This document shows positions 53,725-64,000 of a DNA stretch of 64,000 nt, in pieces. The stretch comes from Bactrocera neohumeralis (lineage: Eukaryota; Arthropoda; Insecta; Diptera; Tephritidae), in assembly GCF_024586455.1 (NCBI RefSeq), contig NW_026089623.1, positions 4,089,367-4,153,366 on the forward strand. Direction: 5' to 3'. The position numbers and the translations under genes were made by a program. Numbering within the stretch: the first letter of the stretch is position 1; every line of letters starts with the position of its first letter. A model generated the notes under the pieces. The model saw nothing but the letters and a program-made list of their open reading frames with translations, ran no database searches and was not told the DNA's origin.

Positions 53725-55023
53725 TTATTGTTTTTCATCGTCAGAAGTGATAATTTCATGATGTGCGGTATGGTCTGTATAAGTATGTGGAGAGAGATCG
53801 ATGTTGTCTGTAGGGAGAGAGAGAGTTTGGATGTTGAGAGATTCTATTGTGGATATTTTAGGAATGACTGGTATGCTTATTTTGGTTGGGTTTGTTTTTG
53901 TTTGGAGAAACGTTAGGTTAGGAAGATTTTTTGTAGTTTCTTTTAATGATGAGTTTGGATGGTTAACAATTACGAAATTGTTTTTGTTTTCTTTAATAGT
54001 TTGCTTTTGTTGTGGGAGAGGGTAAGTTGTTGGGGATTTTGGTAGAGTGTTTGTGGAGGGTGGTAGGGGAGGAGATGATGAGCGGTGGGAAATCACGTTG
54101 GTTTCTTGCTTGTTTGTATTTTCTTTTGTAACAGAAGCGAAGGAAGTGTTTGCGGGGGTCGGGGGTAATTGTTGTTTGTATAACCGCATTGCTTCTCGCA
54201 TTGAGCATTTGTTTTCTGTTTTTATTTTTAGGATATTTTTGGATTGTAGGTACTTAGGGCAAGAGCGTGAAGAGGAAGGGTGATCGCCTGAGCAATTTGC
54301 ACAAAAGGTGCGGTTGCATGGCGAGGGGAGATGGGGAGGGAAATTGCATATATCGCAGGCAGGATTGTTGTTGCAACGTTTCGTTGTGTGGCCTAGAAGC
54401 TGGCAACTTTTACACCTCATGGGGTTAGGGAAATAAACTCTAATCCGCATTGTGCGCCATGAGACTTCGATTTTTCCTGGAAGTTTGTAGAGGTCAAATG
54501 AAAGAAGTATCACACCACTAGGTCTTTGTTTGCCTTCTATATTTTTAGTGAATTTATAGACAGAAGTAACTCCCTGATCTTTTAAATTGTCAACAATTTC
54601 TTCTTCTGCAATGTCATTTAGAAATGGAGCGTAAATTGTACCTTTAGAGCAATTCAAATTGTCGTGTAACTTAACTTTAATATCGCAAATACCATTTAAT
54701 TTCTTTGTTGTAAGGAATTTTTCAGCAATCTTCCGATTTTTAACAAGTAGGAGTAGATGACCATCACGTAATTCGGTGATAGATAAAATTTCCTTACTAA
54801 TTGATTCTAAGCTTTTATGCACAGCGAAACAAGAGTATTTCGAAAGTGTTTTGTTCGAATCTGTTGCAGATATTAGAACAAACTTTGGGCAATCTTTTTT
54901 AATCTGGGGCAATTCTGGGAAATTTTCAAGTGGTTTGTATGTAAGTTTTTTCCTTTTGGGGTTGGGGCTAGAGGCAAGCAAAGCAAACCTATTTTCCCCG
55001 AGGTTAGGCGGCCCTGGGGCCAT
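53725..55023 (-). CDS. I-clade ORF1 nucleic-acid-binding (gag-like) protein (432 aa)
   Basis: It begins MAPGPPNLGENRFALL. An N-terminal half of mixed charge contains a nucleic-acid-binding-like fold region (VSWRTMRIRVYFPNP, about residues 180-200). Three zinc knuckles follow at about residues 203-260: CKSCQLLGHTTKRC, CDICNFPPHLPSPC and CANCSGDHPSSSRSC. The knuckles are typical of I-element ORF1; the second and third depart from strict CCHC spacing. The C-terminal third is rich in Pro, Ser and Thr and looks disordered. In I elements this protein binds element RNA and forms RNPs. The start at 55023 leaves a 179-bp 5' UTR, where I elements keep an internal promoter. Confidence 0.93.
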   Translation of the reverse strand: MAPGPPNLGENRFALLASSPNPKRKKLTYKPLENFPELPQIKKDCPKFVLISATDSNKTLSKYSCFAVHKSLESISKEILSITELRDGHLLLLVKNRKIAEKFLTTKKLNGICDIKVKLHDNLNCSKGTIYAPFLNDIAEEEIVDNLKDQGVTSVYKFTKNIEGKQRPSGVILLSFDLYKLPGKIEVSWRTMRIRVYFPNPMRCKSCQLLGHTTKRCNNNPACDICNFPPHLPSPCNRTFCANCSGDHPSSSRSCPKYLQSKNILKIKTENKCSMREAMRLYKQQLPPTPANTSFASVTKENTNKQETNVISHRSSSPPLPPSTNTLPKSPTTYPLPQQKQTIKENKNNFVIVNHPNSSLKETTKNLPNLTFLQTKTNPTKISIPVIPKISTIESLNIQTLSLPTDNIDLSPHTYTDHTAHHEIITSDDEKQ

Positions 55024-55213
55024 AATAAATCAAATATTCACTAATATGCACTGTTTTTACGCGAGTAAACCGTACGATCAAAGTAAAACGAAAACACGTG
55101 CACTTATATGCGAAAAGAAATATGCGAATAAAACGTAAAGCACAAAAGAAAACCCGCGATTAGAAAACACGTCCGCTCAATGAGAGAGATAGTCGAAGAC
55201 TGGACTATTATAT

Positions 55214-57606
55214 ATTCCCAAAGATTTTAAGGAATTCATCATGAAATAGTTCACTTTGTACATACATACATGCTTGTGTGCTTTGATATAAAATATATAG
55301 AAAATATACATATGTATGTAATCTGTGGTGAAACACTCTTATCCAAAACAGTAAATATCCCAAAATTGAAATATCCCTAAATTCACGACATCGTGAACCT
55401 TCTCTATAAATATACGTTCTCTGCTTATATCTTTAAATTTACCATATAAAAGTTGGGGTAATTCGTAGACTTAAAGCATATACTATATTTACGGCAATAA
55501 ACTATAGTATATCTACCATTATACGTTCAGGTACATATTGACATACATATACTATACAGTATAAAGACAACCGAAAGTTTGAGAATCTTATATTAGGAAT
55601 ATGGGGTATTAGGGATATTAACGCGAATTTATCTATTTCTGACAGTACCACATATTGCTACCAGAAAACGAAGCTCCAATATTAAAGTACCTCACATATG
55701 TACCATCATCAAAATATAAAGAGTAAAATCAACTAGATGTTCCTACATTACCAAGCTACTTATGGTGCCTAGGATTAAGTGTACCAAGTTTCATCAAGAT
55801 ATCTCAAATATAACTCAAGATACAGGTTGCACGGACAGTGATAGACGGACAAAGATTTACCCAGATTACAACTCGCCTCGTCATACTGAATATGCTTATT
55901 CACAGTCAAATTTATATTTTTGCAATACAATTTGTATTTATTTAGTTATTTTAATCCTCAAGCTGCATAAATTACCTAAACGTAAACGGGGATACAATTA
56001 AAATACCGAAGTTCAAGACCCATCCAAATACCAACATTATTCAAATATCTTGTTAGTATTGCTATTTAGCATGGCGAAATAGTGTTGCGGAAGCTATTAT
56101 AAACTACTTTTTATGAAAGAAAAATATTTACCGTATTGATACTATAAAGATATTGCAAATTCAACAAACACTTTATTTAAGAAGCTTTTTTCCTTAAAAA
56201 CTTAGCTTAGAACTTAATAATAATATCGTAATTTTTGTTCATAAAATATATATATTATTTTCATCAATAAATACTGATAAACTGAGATAGCTACCACATT
56301 TGGGAACGGGTAGGATTCCTGATCCCCGGCGTGTAGTTAAATTCTGATACATAAAACGTGTATGTAGTTTGTGATTAAAATAATGTATACTTAAAGTATA
56401 GGAAACATTGGTTCTAAAATTATCTCTTGATTTACCTTACAATCAAAATTATGTTTTACTGTTGTTTAGATTTATTATGACATGTAAAACTAAATTTTGT
56501 TACAATACAACTATTTCTTCTGGTCCACTCATTATCAAATATAATTTCCGATTTATCCATGAATAAGTCAACTTAAACGCTTAAAAATATACAGCATATT
56601 TATCTTTACTATCAAGAAGGTATAATTAAATTTTTAAATAACAGCATTTAACTTCATTCAGTAACCAAAATTGAATATAGTATTTATAAATGTATGTATT
56701 TTTAATGTATTTATAAATGTACATATGTATGCATAAAATATAAATAATTATTATAGCATTTTCGTTTTGCGCAACCTGTTTTGACCTCTCGATACCGTTA
56801 TTCTCCAGAGGTGGCCAATATATTTTTATTGTGAACGTACACTTGGGGGGTAGGTTAAGTACTGTGAATCGTCACTTTCGCTACTCCTTTGTATCATGGT
56901 TACGGTTGGATTATAGAAGGTTGAATGATGTAAAGAAGAAATACAGTTATCACTACTTATAATCGATGATGAACATTTTTGTTGCCAAAAAGTACTAATC
57001 GCTTTCACGATGTTAAATAAAAATGCGCACGTATTTAAAGTGTAAAATAATTTAAGGTTTATTTAGGACTTATGAAAAATATAATGTTCTATTTGAAATC
57101 CGAGTACACGTATACGGAGCGGGGAGGATGTAAACCGGACCGCTGAGTGATCGGAGGAGGTGATGTATTAATAATCACAGTGCGGAAGAAAGACGTTGAG
57201 TTCTGGCGAATTATTATGGCTGGTACAACGAACGAAAGTTTATCACAGCGCTGTATAGAGCGGAATGTATATACTTGTAGAACGAATGTTGACTGTCGAA
57301 TTGTTGACGTGCGAAAGTATGTTGGTATGCGACGAGTGTATGACGAATTGAGCTAGCTTTCTCGTTGTCCATTCCTTTTGTGAGTTGGGTTGCCTACGAG
57401 TGAGGTGTGTTATATTGGGGTTGTGATGTAATGGCTGTGGTCTTATTAAGGAGCGGTTTTATTTAAAATTTCTTTAACAACGGTTTATTAAACTAGCTGT
57501 TTATTGCCTTTTCGGTGTTATCGGCTTATAAAGTAGAGTAACTCCACGCCTGGCTCAGATGTGGCCAGAATGGGTAGGGGAACGTTTGGAAAACTGAGTG
57601 ATTCTC
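55214..57606. other. Non-coding stretch
   Basis: AT-rich to about 57050. The block 57100-57600 is visibly richer in G and C and may be LTR or other repeat sequence, but I could not define its ends. No coding homology was seen. Confidence 0.5.
55772..55860 (-). repeat. Inverted fragment of the (GTCY)n dispersed repeat
   Basis: ACCAAGTTTCATCAAGATAT and GGTTGCACGGAC match the reverse complement of 868-930 of the 702-1716 repeat, with the tetranucleotide run almost lost. Confidence 0.75.
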
Positions 57607-59203
57607 TTAGTTTGGAAATCCAAATCGATTTTTTTCTGGTGAACTAGTTAGGATTCGCGAAGATCCACTTTTCTGTGTTATGTTTGGCGCCAAGCGCGCA
57701 ATAATCCTCAAATGTTCTGGTGTTAAAGTTTGTGTTTGAGTTACTTTAGAAGCCCGTGCAAGCGATTGAGAACTTGTAGGAGTGATCACTAGTGTGTTTG
57801 GTGGATAGATAATTGGTAAATTATCTTGCTCTTGCTCCAATTCCACTAAGAAATCACTATCCGTGAATATCTGTGAATTCAAAGGATAAATACCCGTAGC
57901 TCTGAAGCCACTATATATTACTCGTAGTAAAAGCCATTTCAAATGGATGATGCGTCAATTTTGCTACATCGTAAATGCTTATATGCTTTCCATAATGACT
58001 AATCATGAAATCACTGAAGGACTTTTTGCAAAATTTTTTGAAAGGCCCGAATACTGAAACGTCTAGTGGTTGAAGACGATGAGAGGTATGCGGTGGAAAT
58101 GACAATAAAGTTATGCCGTTATCACGGCAATATGTTATGCTTTCAAGACTACAATGTGAAGCGTGATTATCCAGTAAAATTAAAATTGGTTGCTCTTTAC
58201 AGCAGTTGCTGTTCTTTTGAATATGCTTCAGTACGTCTGTGAAAAGTTCGGCAATCATCCGCCCAGATTTGGAGTTCAAAATAATAGATCCTGGGAAACA
58301 TCCGTTTGAAAACCCAACGTTTGCACGTGTTCTTGGAAAAACATACACTGGCGGCAGATGGTTTCCACATGCATTCATTATGCCAACCATGGTCACCAAA
58401 CTTCCGCGCTCTGCAGATACAACCTGTGCAACCGAACGTTGTCCTTTCGCAGCAAGGACCTATAATGAAAAAAGAAAATAAATGAGTGCAAATAAAACAA
58501 AGATTTATAGGTTTTTTGCCTTAGGAGTGTGCATGACAGTGGTTACGCCAGTTTCATCTAAATTGTATATGTCTTTAGGCTCAAAGGAATATTGTGCATA
58601 TATCTGACTCAAGTTTTGGAAAAATTCCTCCATCGCTGCTTTTGTAAAACCCCTGAGCCTAGCCAAGCTTGTTTTTTCAAGCTTTCGTAGTGTGAGGGAT
58701 GGATTTCACTTCAAAAAGCCGTAAAGCCAACTTTCTCCAGCTGCCTTGTTAGTTTCCCAAGTAGATGGACATGGTATGTTATTAGCGGCAACAAATTCGT
58801 AAACAAATCTTTTGAATATATCATACGGCAATCCATATGCAAAAAACGCACACTTCTTAGCATATTCGACTAATTGCTCGTCTTGAACTCTCGTTAGCGT
58901 TTGATGGCTTGTGTATTTAGAGTGATAAATTAAATTTTCATCACATCTACTCCCATTTCCAGAATCTGAATCGTTCCTCAAAGGATCTAGTTTCTTCAAT
59001 CGCATGATCAAAATTGTTCTTTTCAATCCGTACTTTTCCGCTGCTGACGTAGCTGTTTCGCGTTGATGCTTTATGTCTGCAAGAGCTTTTTTCATATCAT
59101 CCTCACTTATCTGACACTGGTTGGTTTTTTTCTTATAGTTGCGCACCATTGCTAAAGTAATACTTAGCATTAGAAAACTCCTTAATTGTCTTAACATTAC
59201 CAA
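57607..59203 (-). pseudogene. Second pogo-group (CENP-B/Jerky-like) transposase
   Basis: On the minus strand the N-terminal Psq-type helix-turn-helix reads MVRNYKKKTNQCQISEDDMK and ATSAAEKYGLKRTILIMRLK (59145-59000). CENP-B-type sequence (DEQLVEYAKKCAFFAYGLPY) follows. After a TGA where Arg is expected (near 58706, LK*NPSLT) come IYNLDETGVTTVMHTP (58570; first Asp), ILILLDNHASHCSLESITYC (58175; second Asp) and FPPHTSHRLQPLDVSVFGPF (58085; third Asp). A likely intron of about 75 bp joins TPK to VLAAKGQRS: its acceptor TTTTCATTATAG is good, its donor reads GCAAAA. A one-base frameshift near 57930 precedes SGFRATGIYPLNSQIF. It is unlike the 40880-42314 transposase in sequence and length of tail. 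Confidence 0.88.
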
Positions 59204-59639
59204 ATGTTATATGGGGTACATTTGACATTTGTCTTCTACACAAGTCAAAGGTGCCCCATTCCACTCACCGTCTCGTTTTTTTATATTTTGCAAATTCTAT
59301 TACACTTCAGATAAACACACTATTTATTTTCTTAGCACACATAAACGGAGTAACCAATTTCGTAAGATGCTTTAAAAAATGTATTTTATTGTTTAAGAAA
59401 GACTTTACTTCCGATCTACCGAAAATTATAATTATGTTCCCGAAAATAGAAAAACACGTGTAACTCTATTACGCGTTGGAATATAATTGTGAAATTTTTT
59501 GACGCTTCGTTTAGTTCAATAATGGTGGTGGCCACGTTTTTACATTTTCAATAAAGCCCCAGTTAACGCCACAGAGACTGAAGTCAAATGTGCCCCAGTG
59601 TCAAATGTACCCCGTCTTACCCTACTCCTTTACCCTTGA
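59204..59639. other. Likely 5' flank and right end of the pogo-type element
   Basis: GTCAAATGTACCCCGTCTTA with a nearby GTCAAATGTGCCCCAGTG (59583-59620), and a similar phrase near 59212-59262, form a cluster of ACATTTGAC/GGGGCAC motifs of the kind found near transposon ends. No matching left end was found. Confidence 0.45.
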
Positions 59640-61990
59640 GTTAGGACTATGAAATTAGAGGGACCTTGCGTGAGAATGGCTGTGAATGGAGAACGGCTTC
59701 GATTCGTACAGTAGAAAATTTTTCATAATTAATTTGACGCTTTGTGTAGTTGATTCCCATAACCCACCCATATGAGGAGCGCTTGGATAGATACGATAAG
59801 AGCGACCTTTGCTTTTTGTAAGTGTAGGTGCGTCACTGTATCGCATTGAGAATATAGTGATCCCTTTCCCTTTTTTTGAATTTTTGCTCATAATTTAAAA
59901 TTCAGCTATGAAGCAATATTGAACGAAATGTCTCGATTTTTTGACTTTCTAGTATGTATAATTGAAGATATAAGCGATATTATTTACATTTTGCCATATT
60001 GAATTTGTAATTAGGTAGTGTTCCTGGTGTCGCTTTGTGTGCGCACACAGATGTTGCGCAATACGGATATTCAGAAACCGTATTGGCTTGGTATGTGAGA
60101 AATAGTTTACCCATCGCTGTATTTATATCTGCGAAAATTTAGTTCGGTTTCATTTGTTCGTCCCATAAATCTTGTCTCAGTAATCATAAGTGGCGAAGGC
60201 CACCCTGGAGGGTCGAAAAGTTACATATATTAGAATTTTTATTATTTTCAGATTGAATTCTGACTTTGTTTTTTCTGTCAATATGTGGGATGTTGGACAA
60301 TTGTGGCTCTAAAGGTAGTCGTGGGACGTACTGGCCATTATTTGATCGCGTAGATGTGGCTTTAGAGAAGTCTTCACAATACCGATCTTCTAGAGTTTGG
60401 TTCGTTATGGGGGTAAGTTTTCTTAACTTTTGAAATTTCCGTAATTGTGAATTAAGGTGTTTGTTTGTAGATATTATACTCAACTTGAGTCCACTTTGTG
60501 TTTCGCTGTACAATGTTTGAGCTTTTTGTGTCTTTGAGTAACATGGTGTCTCTCGGCAATTTTTAGAATTGTAGGTTTCGGGATTTGCTTTTGCAATTGA
60601 ACCCGTGGTTCTTTTTATATATGCGCTTCTTTGAGGTGAGATGAGATATGTGCTGTAATGAAGCATTGTGTGATGTCTTTTATGACAATATAATCATTTA
60701 AATTTGCTTTTGCAATTTGTATATGTGTGCGCATGTGACAGGCAATTTGTGCAAAGTCTTTTTGACCTGACAAAACTATTTCGTTCTTTAACTTTTAAGT
60801 TTTTAAACTTGTTGCAAGATATAAGTTTATGCCCTCTGGTACATAGTTCGCATGACGTATGTTTTCATTGTTCGGATGTGAACGTTTGTGTTTTGTAAAA
60901 GCTTTTGTTTAAATTTTTGTTGCTTCTAGCTTGGGGTCTATTTAAGCTTCCATTTTGTTCGTGTCTAATGTTCTTAGTTTTGATTAGTTTTTCTTCCAAC
61001 TCTTCCGCATTTTCATATTGGGTGGTGAAAAAATCTTTCATTTGTTGCCACGTTGGGCACTTCTTTCGTGATGAGAGCGATTGCTCCCACAAAAGTAACG
61101 ATTTTTCTGGTAATACTGCGGTACATATATTTACCAGAATAGGATCCCAGCTGTCTGTGGAGATATTTAGTGTCCATAGAACCGACAAACAATTAGAAAC
61201 AGTTAATTCTAGTTTGATGATTTTTACACTTGTTTCGTTCCTAATTTTTGACAAGTTCATTAGTGTCGTTACTTGTTTATCGACCAGTATTCTTTCGTTT
61301 TCATATCTTGCTTTTAGAGCTTACCAAGCTAAATTGAAATTTTCGTCATTAAGAGCGAACTGCTCTACTATTACGCCTGCTTGACCTTTAGTTTTGTATC
61401 TGAGGTGCTACAATTTTTGCGCTTGTGATAATTGAGGATGGTTTATGTACACGGCCGTGAACATGTCCCGTACGGCCATTCTTCATAACCTCTGTAGAAG
61501 ATTTCTGTGTCACATGCGGGCACCTCGAGTTGGATGCCTGAACTTACCTTTTGACTGTCTATTTGTGGCAGCTCTACTCTACTGTGGGGAGTAGGTGCAA
61601 TTGCTTTAATTAGCTTTAGTTGATCGGAGATCATCGCTTTTGTTTCTTCGTACTGGTCTAAGCAGTTTTCGTATATTACGTAAGCCGAGGAATTTAAATT
61701 GTGTGTATATGAATCGTCAGAATCTAAAATGGCGGCGTGAGCCGCTTGGAGACGAGTCCAAAAATTATTAAGATTTTGGCATTTTATTTCTAATAACGAT
61801 TAAGAGTTTTCTTGAATCGGTGAAGATGCAAATCTAGTGCAGTATCTTGTTAAACTGACACTTTGTGAAATAAATTTAATAACCTGTCTTGAGCGTGTAG
61901 CTCCTGCAGGTGTTTTTTGATTTGTGTCGTTATTAACCATTTTTGTTATATTATGTAGTAAACTGTATACTCTTTTAAGCAAATAAGAGT
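59640..61990 (-). pseudogene. BEL/Pao LTR retrotransposon remnant (gag, RT entry, integrase scrap)
   Basis: On the minus strand the gag region reads FYRGYEEWP (61490) followed, in another frame, by FRDMFTAVYINHPQ-like sequence. Then come VEQFALNDENFNLAW-like text and an open frame with WDPILVNICTAVLPEKSLLL and TWQQMKDFFTTQYENAEELE (61160-61010), the BEL/Pao gag domain. Zinc-knuckle-like CELCTRGHKLISCNKFKNLK and RLCTNCLSHAH (60840-60740) follow. Then QLRKFQKLRKLTPITNQTLE and NGQYVPRLPLEPQL (60430-60300), the start of BEL-type RT, and finally APHMGGLWESTTQSVK (59760), an integrase motif. Large internal deletions lie between these blocks. LTRs were not identified. Confidence 0.85.
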
Positions 61991-62138
61991 TAGTTTTTTA
62001 TTTATTTATATTTTAGTTGGAAAACATATCTAATTATATTTTTTTTATTTATTCTTCTTGTGCTTTTCCTAAAACCGCACTTTTAATTTATTTGATTTTT
62101 TATCTCCTTATGTAGGTATGTAGTTACACCCTAATAAT

Positions 62139-63720
62139 TGGTAGGTAGGTAGGTAGGTAGGAGTGCAGCCCTATTGGGCTCAATTAACACTTGATGTGCC
62201 ATTTTGATGCACTGTTCGTAGAACCTCCTGTATCTGCTATTACGTTTCACCTTCTCTTTCAAACCATTTTGAGGTTTCGATGAAACTACTTACATATGTC
62301 CGATATGCTTTTAGTGTAAATCCATTCAAGGTTTGGTGCTAGATGGATTCCAAGTGTTTTGTGTCGGATCTGTGCTAGAGCTGGGCATTCACAGAGAAAG
62401 TGGAAGATTGTTTCCTTGTTCCCTGCTACTCCGCAGCCACGGCAGATGTCGTTGTAGGGCATACCCATTTTGGATGGGTGTTCCCCAAATGGCCAGTGCC
62501 CTGTTGTGGTAGCTGTTACTCTGTAAATACTTTTCTTTGACCTATTTAGTAAGTCGTTGGTCTTTTCCTGTCATATCTTGGCCATAATTGTTTAGTTAGT
62601 ACGCATTTTGTGATGTTTTTCCACCTGTTATTTGCAATTTGTTGAAATTGTCTATTGATCTCTCCTTTGATTGACCCTAGCGGACTTGGTATTATCTCCG
62701 CCTCGGATTCGTTGACGAAAGCTCCAGCCTTTGCCAACTCGTCTGCTTTTTCGTTACCGAAAATGTTCCTGTGGCCGGGAACCCAGATTAAATTTAGTTG
62801 GAGCTTGTCTTTTATTGCGCTTAGTGCTCTCTTGCAGTTGTGTACTGTGCTGGAGTTTGTCATGGGTGAAGGCAAGGCCAGGAGCGCCGCCTGGCTGTCC
62901 GTAAATATAGTTGCTTTATTTATATTCCCGTGGTTTTCCAATAGAGCTTCGCAGGCTTTTTCTATGCCTAGCACTTCTGCTTGGAAGATGCTGGCCGAGT
63001 TCGGTAGACGTATATAGCGAGATATGCCAAGATCAGTGGAGAATACCCCCGTGCCTACTCCGCAGTCTATTTTGGACCCGTCGGTATAGACTGAGATGGT
63101 ATCCTCCTATTCTATTGAGCCTCTTCTCCATTCCCGTCTAGATGGTATCCTTACCTGGAAGTGTCTATTCCCAGTCCAGCTTTGGGAGAATGTAGTCTGA
63201 TTTATTAATGGTGAGCTTGTTTAGAATTACACTATGTCCATAGTTCTGCTGGTTCCAACCTCCCAATTCTTTTATTCTTGTCGCCGCAATAGCTGCTGTT
63301 TTTTGAATAAAAATGTCCATTGGTAGTTGATGCAGGATCACGTTGAGCGCATCAGTCGGACATGACCTGATTGCCCCAGTAACACCCGCACATGCTGCTC
63401 TTTGTATACCATTTAATTTTTTAATGTTGTATTGTTTGTTTAACGCTGGCCACCATACCAGAGCTCCATATGTAAGTATAGGTCTTATGACCGCCGTATA
63501 CATCCACATGATTTTACTTGGTTTGAGGCCCCAATTCTTGTTGACGATTCTCTTACAAGTATAGTAAGCCAAGTATGCTTTCTTTATTCTTTTTTCTATA
63601 TTTATTTTCCAGGACAGTTTGGTGTCAATCTCCACCCCCAAGTATTTAGCTGTAGGGGATAGAGTGAGTGTTGTACCGTTTAGTACCGGAAGTTGAAACT
63701 GACGTATTTTGGTTCTGCTA
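62139..63720 (-). pseudogene. LOA-like non-LTR retrotransposon 3' part
   Basis: The RT C-terminus on the minus strand reads SPTAKYLGVEIDTKLSWKIN and MWMYTAVIRPILTYGALVWW (63650-63450), with LNGIQRAACAGVTGAIRSCP (63400). RNase H follows with SVYTDGSKIDCGVGTG (near 63080), IFTDSQAALLALPSP (62900) and LIWVPGHRNIFGNEKADELA (62800-62730). The Cys/His end CRGCGVAGNKETIFHFLCEC lies near 62400. The 3' end carries a CCTA-repeat tail (62139-62162 on + strand as TAGG units). Frameshifts near 63160 and 62540 break it. The upstream side is truncated near 63720. Confidence 0.87.
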
Positions 63721-64000
63721 ATAATTGGACTTGTATGTAGTACGTGTTGTAGTTCAATTGAGAGCTTGTTGAAGAGATCAATGTGCTTTGTGCATAAGTA
63801 TGCACGAAATGTTTGTGCTAATGTATATGAGCAAACCATATGCTGTAATGTTTTGTGTAATTTTGTTTCAATTGTTTTCCAATATATTTGCACGACGAAA
63901 AGAGAGCGCGAAAACGGATTCGGAAAAACAGATGTTTTCCGTATGCACTATTATATATATGTACGTGTGTAGATAATCATATGAGTTAACAAAATAAATA
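63721..64000. other. Window edge, nothing clear
   Basis: The frame continuing from the LOA-like element loses family resemblance here. No other feature was seen. Confidence 0.4.

Larger units (their letters stand above)
49770..55202 (-). mobile_element. Full-length, open-frame I-clade non-LTR retrotransposon
   Basis: GACTATTATAT flanks it on both sides (49759-49769 and 55203-55213), an 11-bp target duplication. The 5' end (minus strand, from 55202) begins CAGTCTTCGACTATCTCTCT, starting with CAGT like other I elements. It has a 179-bp 5' UTR, ORF1 (55023-53725), a 49-bp spacer, ORF2 (53675-50082), a 312-bp 3' UTR and a TAAA-type 3' tail next to 49770. Both frames are uninterrupted and full size. 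An exact duplication, untruncated 5' end and open frames suggest a recent insertion by a possibly active element. Confidence 0.96.

Noticed and set aside
53728..54283. Several + strand frames opposite I-clade ORF1
   Set aside because: They are shadows of the minus-strand gene with no homology of their own.
57100..57600. GC-richer block as a possible second LTR
   Set aside because: No paired TG...CA borders or target duplication could be defined.
1..64000. tRNA, rRNA or CRISPR-like arrays
   Set aside because: None recognised by eye; the tandem repeats present have neither spacer structure nor RNA-gene features. A tRNAscan or Rfam search would be decisive.

Overview
This window is nuclear DNA of a higher dipteran, most likely a tephritid fruit fly or close relative. 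The evidence is AT-rich intergenic DNA, 50-60 bp spliceosomal introns, one clear animal single-copy gene, and dipteran transposon families (I, R1, Jockey and RTE clades, BEL, Helitron, P, mariner, pogo, hAT, Harbinger). The species assignment is inference. I saw no bacterial-style features.

Only one host gene is firmly supported: a WDFY2 orthologue (WD repeats plus FYVE finger) on the + strand, seven coding exons between 17790 and 27917, 408 codons. Its fifth intron is about 8.6 kb, interrupts the FYVE finger, and is filled with transposon debris. A THAP-type exon at 16304-16404 is the only other candidate non-repeat coding exon, and it may itself be transposon-derived.

Layout. 1-8.5 kb: a (GTCY)n-bearing dispersed repeat, then a Helitron (recognisable 3' hairpin and CTAG end) with an I-clade retrotransposon inserted in its helicase. 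8.5-14.2 kb: a mariner, a hAT fragment, a 100-N assembly gap, an R1/LOA-like element and an RTE 3' half. 14.5-17.3 kb: a 950-bp MITE with perfect 42-bp inverted ends, a second Helitron 3' end, the THAP exon and a mariner relic. 17.8-28.2 kb: WDFY2. 28.5-31.5 kb: a hAT element with an exact 8-bp target duplication that holds a Tigger-type MITE and a 1.24-kb solo LTR. 33.4-42.9 kb: a Jockey-type element split by an R1-clade element, MITEs, a LOA-like fragment and a 1.9-kb pogo element. 43-44.6 kb: an RTE 5' half. 44.8-49.7 kb: a P-superfamily transposon with 8-bp target duplication, P-like intron positions and a 1.2-kb foldback palindrome inside one terminal repeat. 49.8-55.2 kb: a full-length, open-frame I-clade retrotransposon with an 11-bp target duplication. 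57.6-64 kb: a second pogo-type transposase, BEL/Pao remnants and a LOA-like 3' end.

Most transposon genes here are broken. The I-clade element at 49770-55202 is the exception and looks recent. The P-superfamily element keeps all three catalytic acidic positions but carries frameshifts and a missing block of roughly 57 codons.
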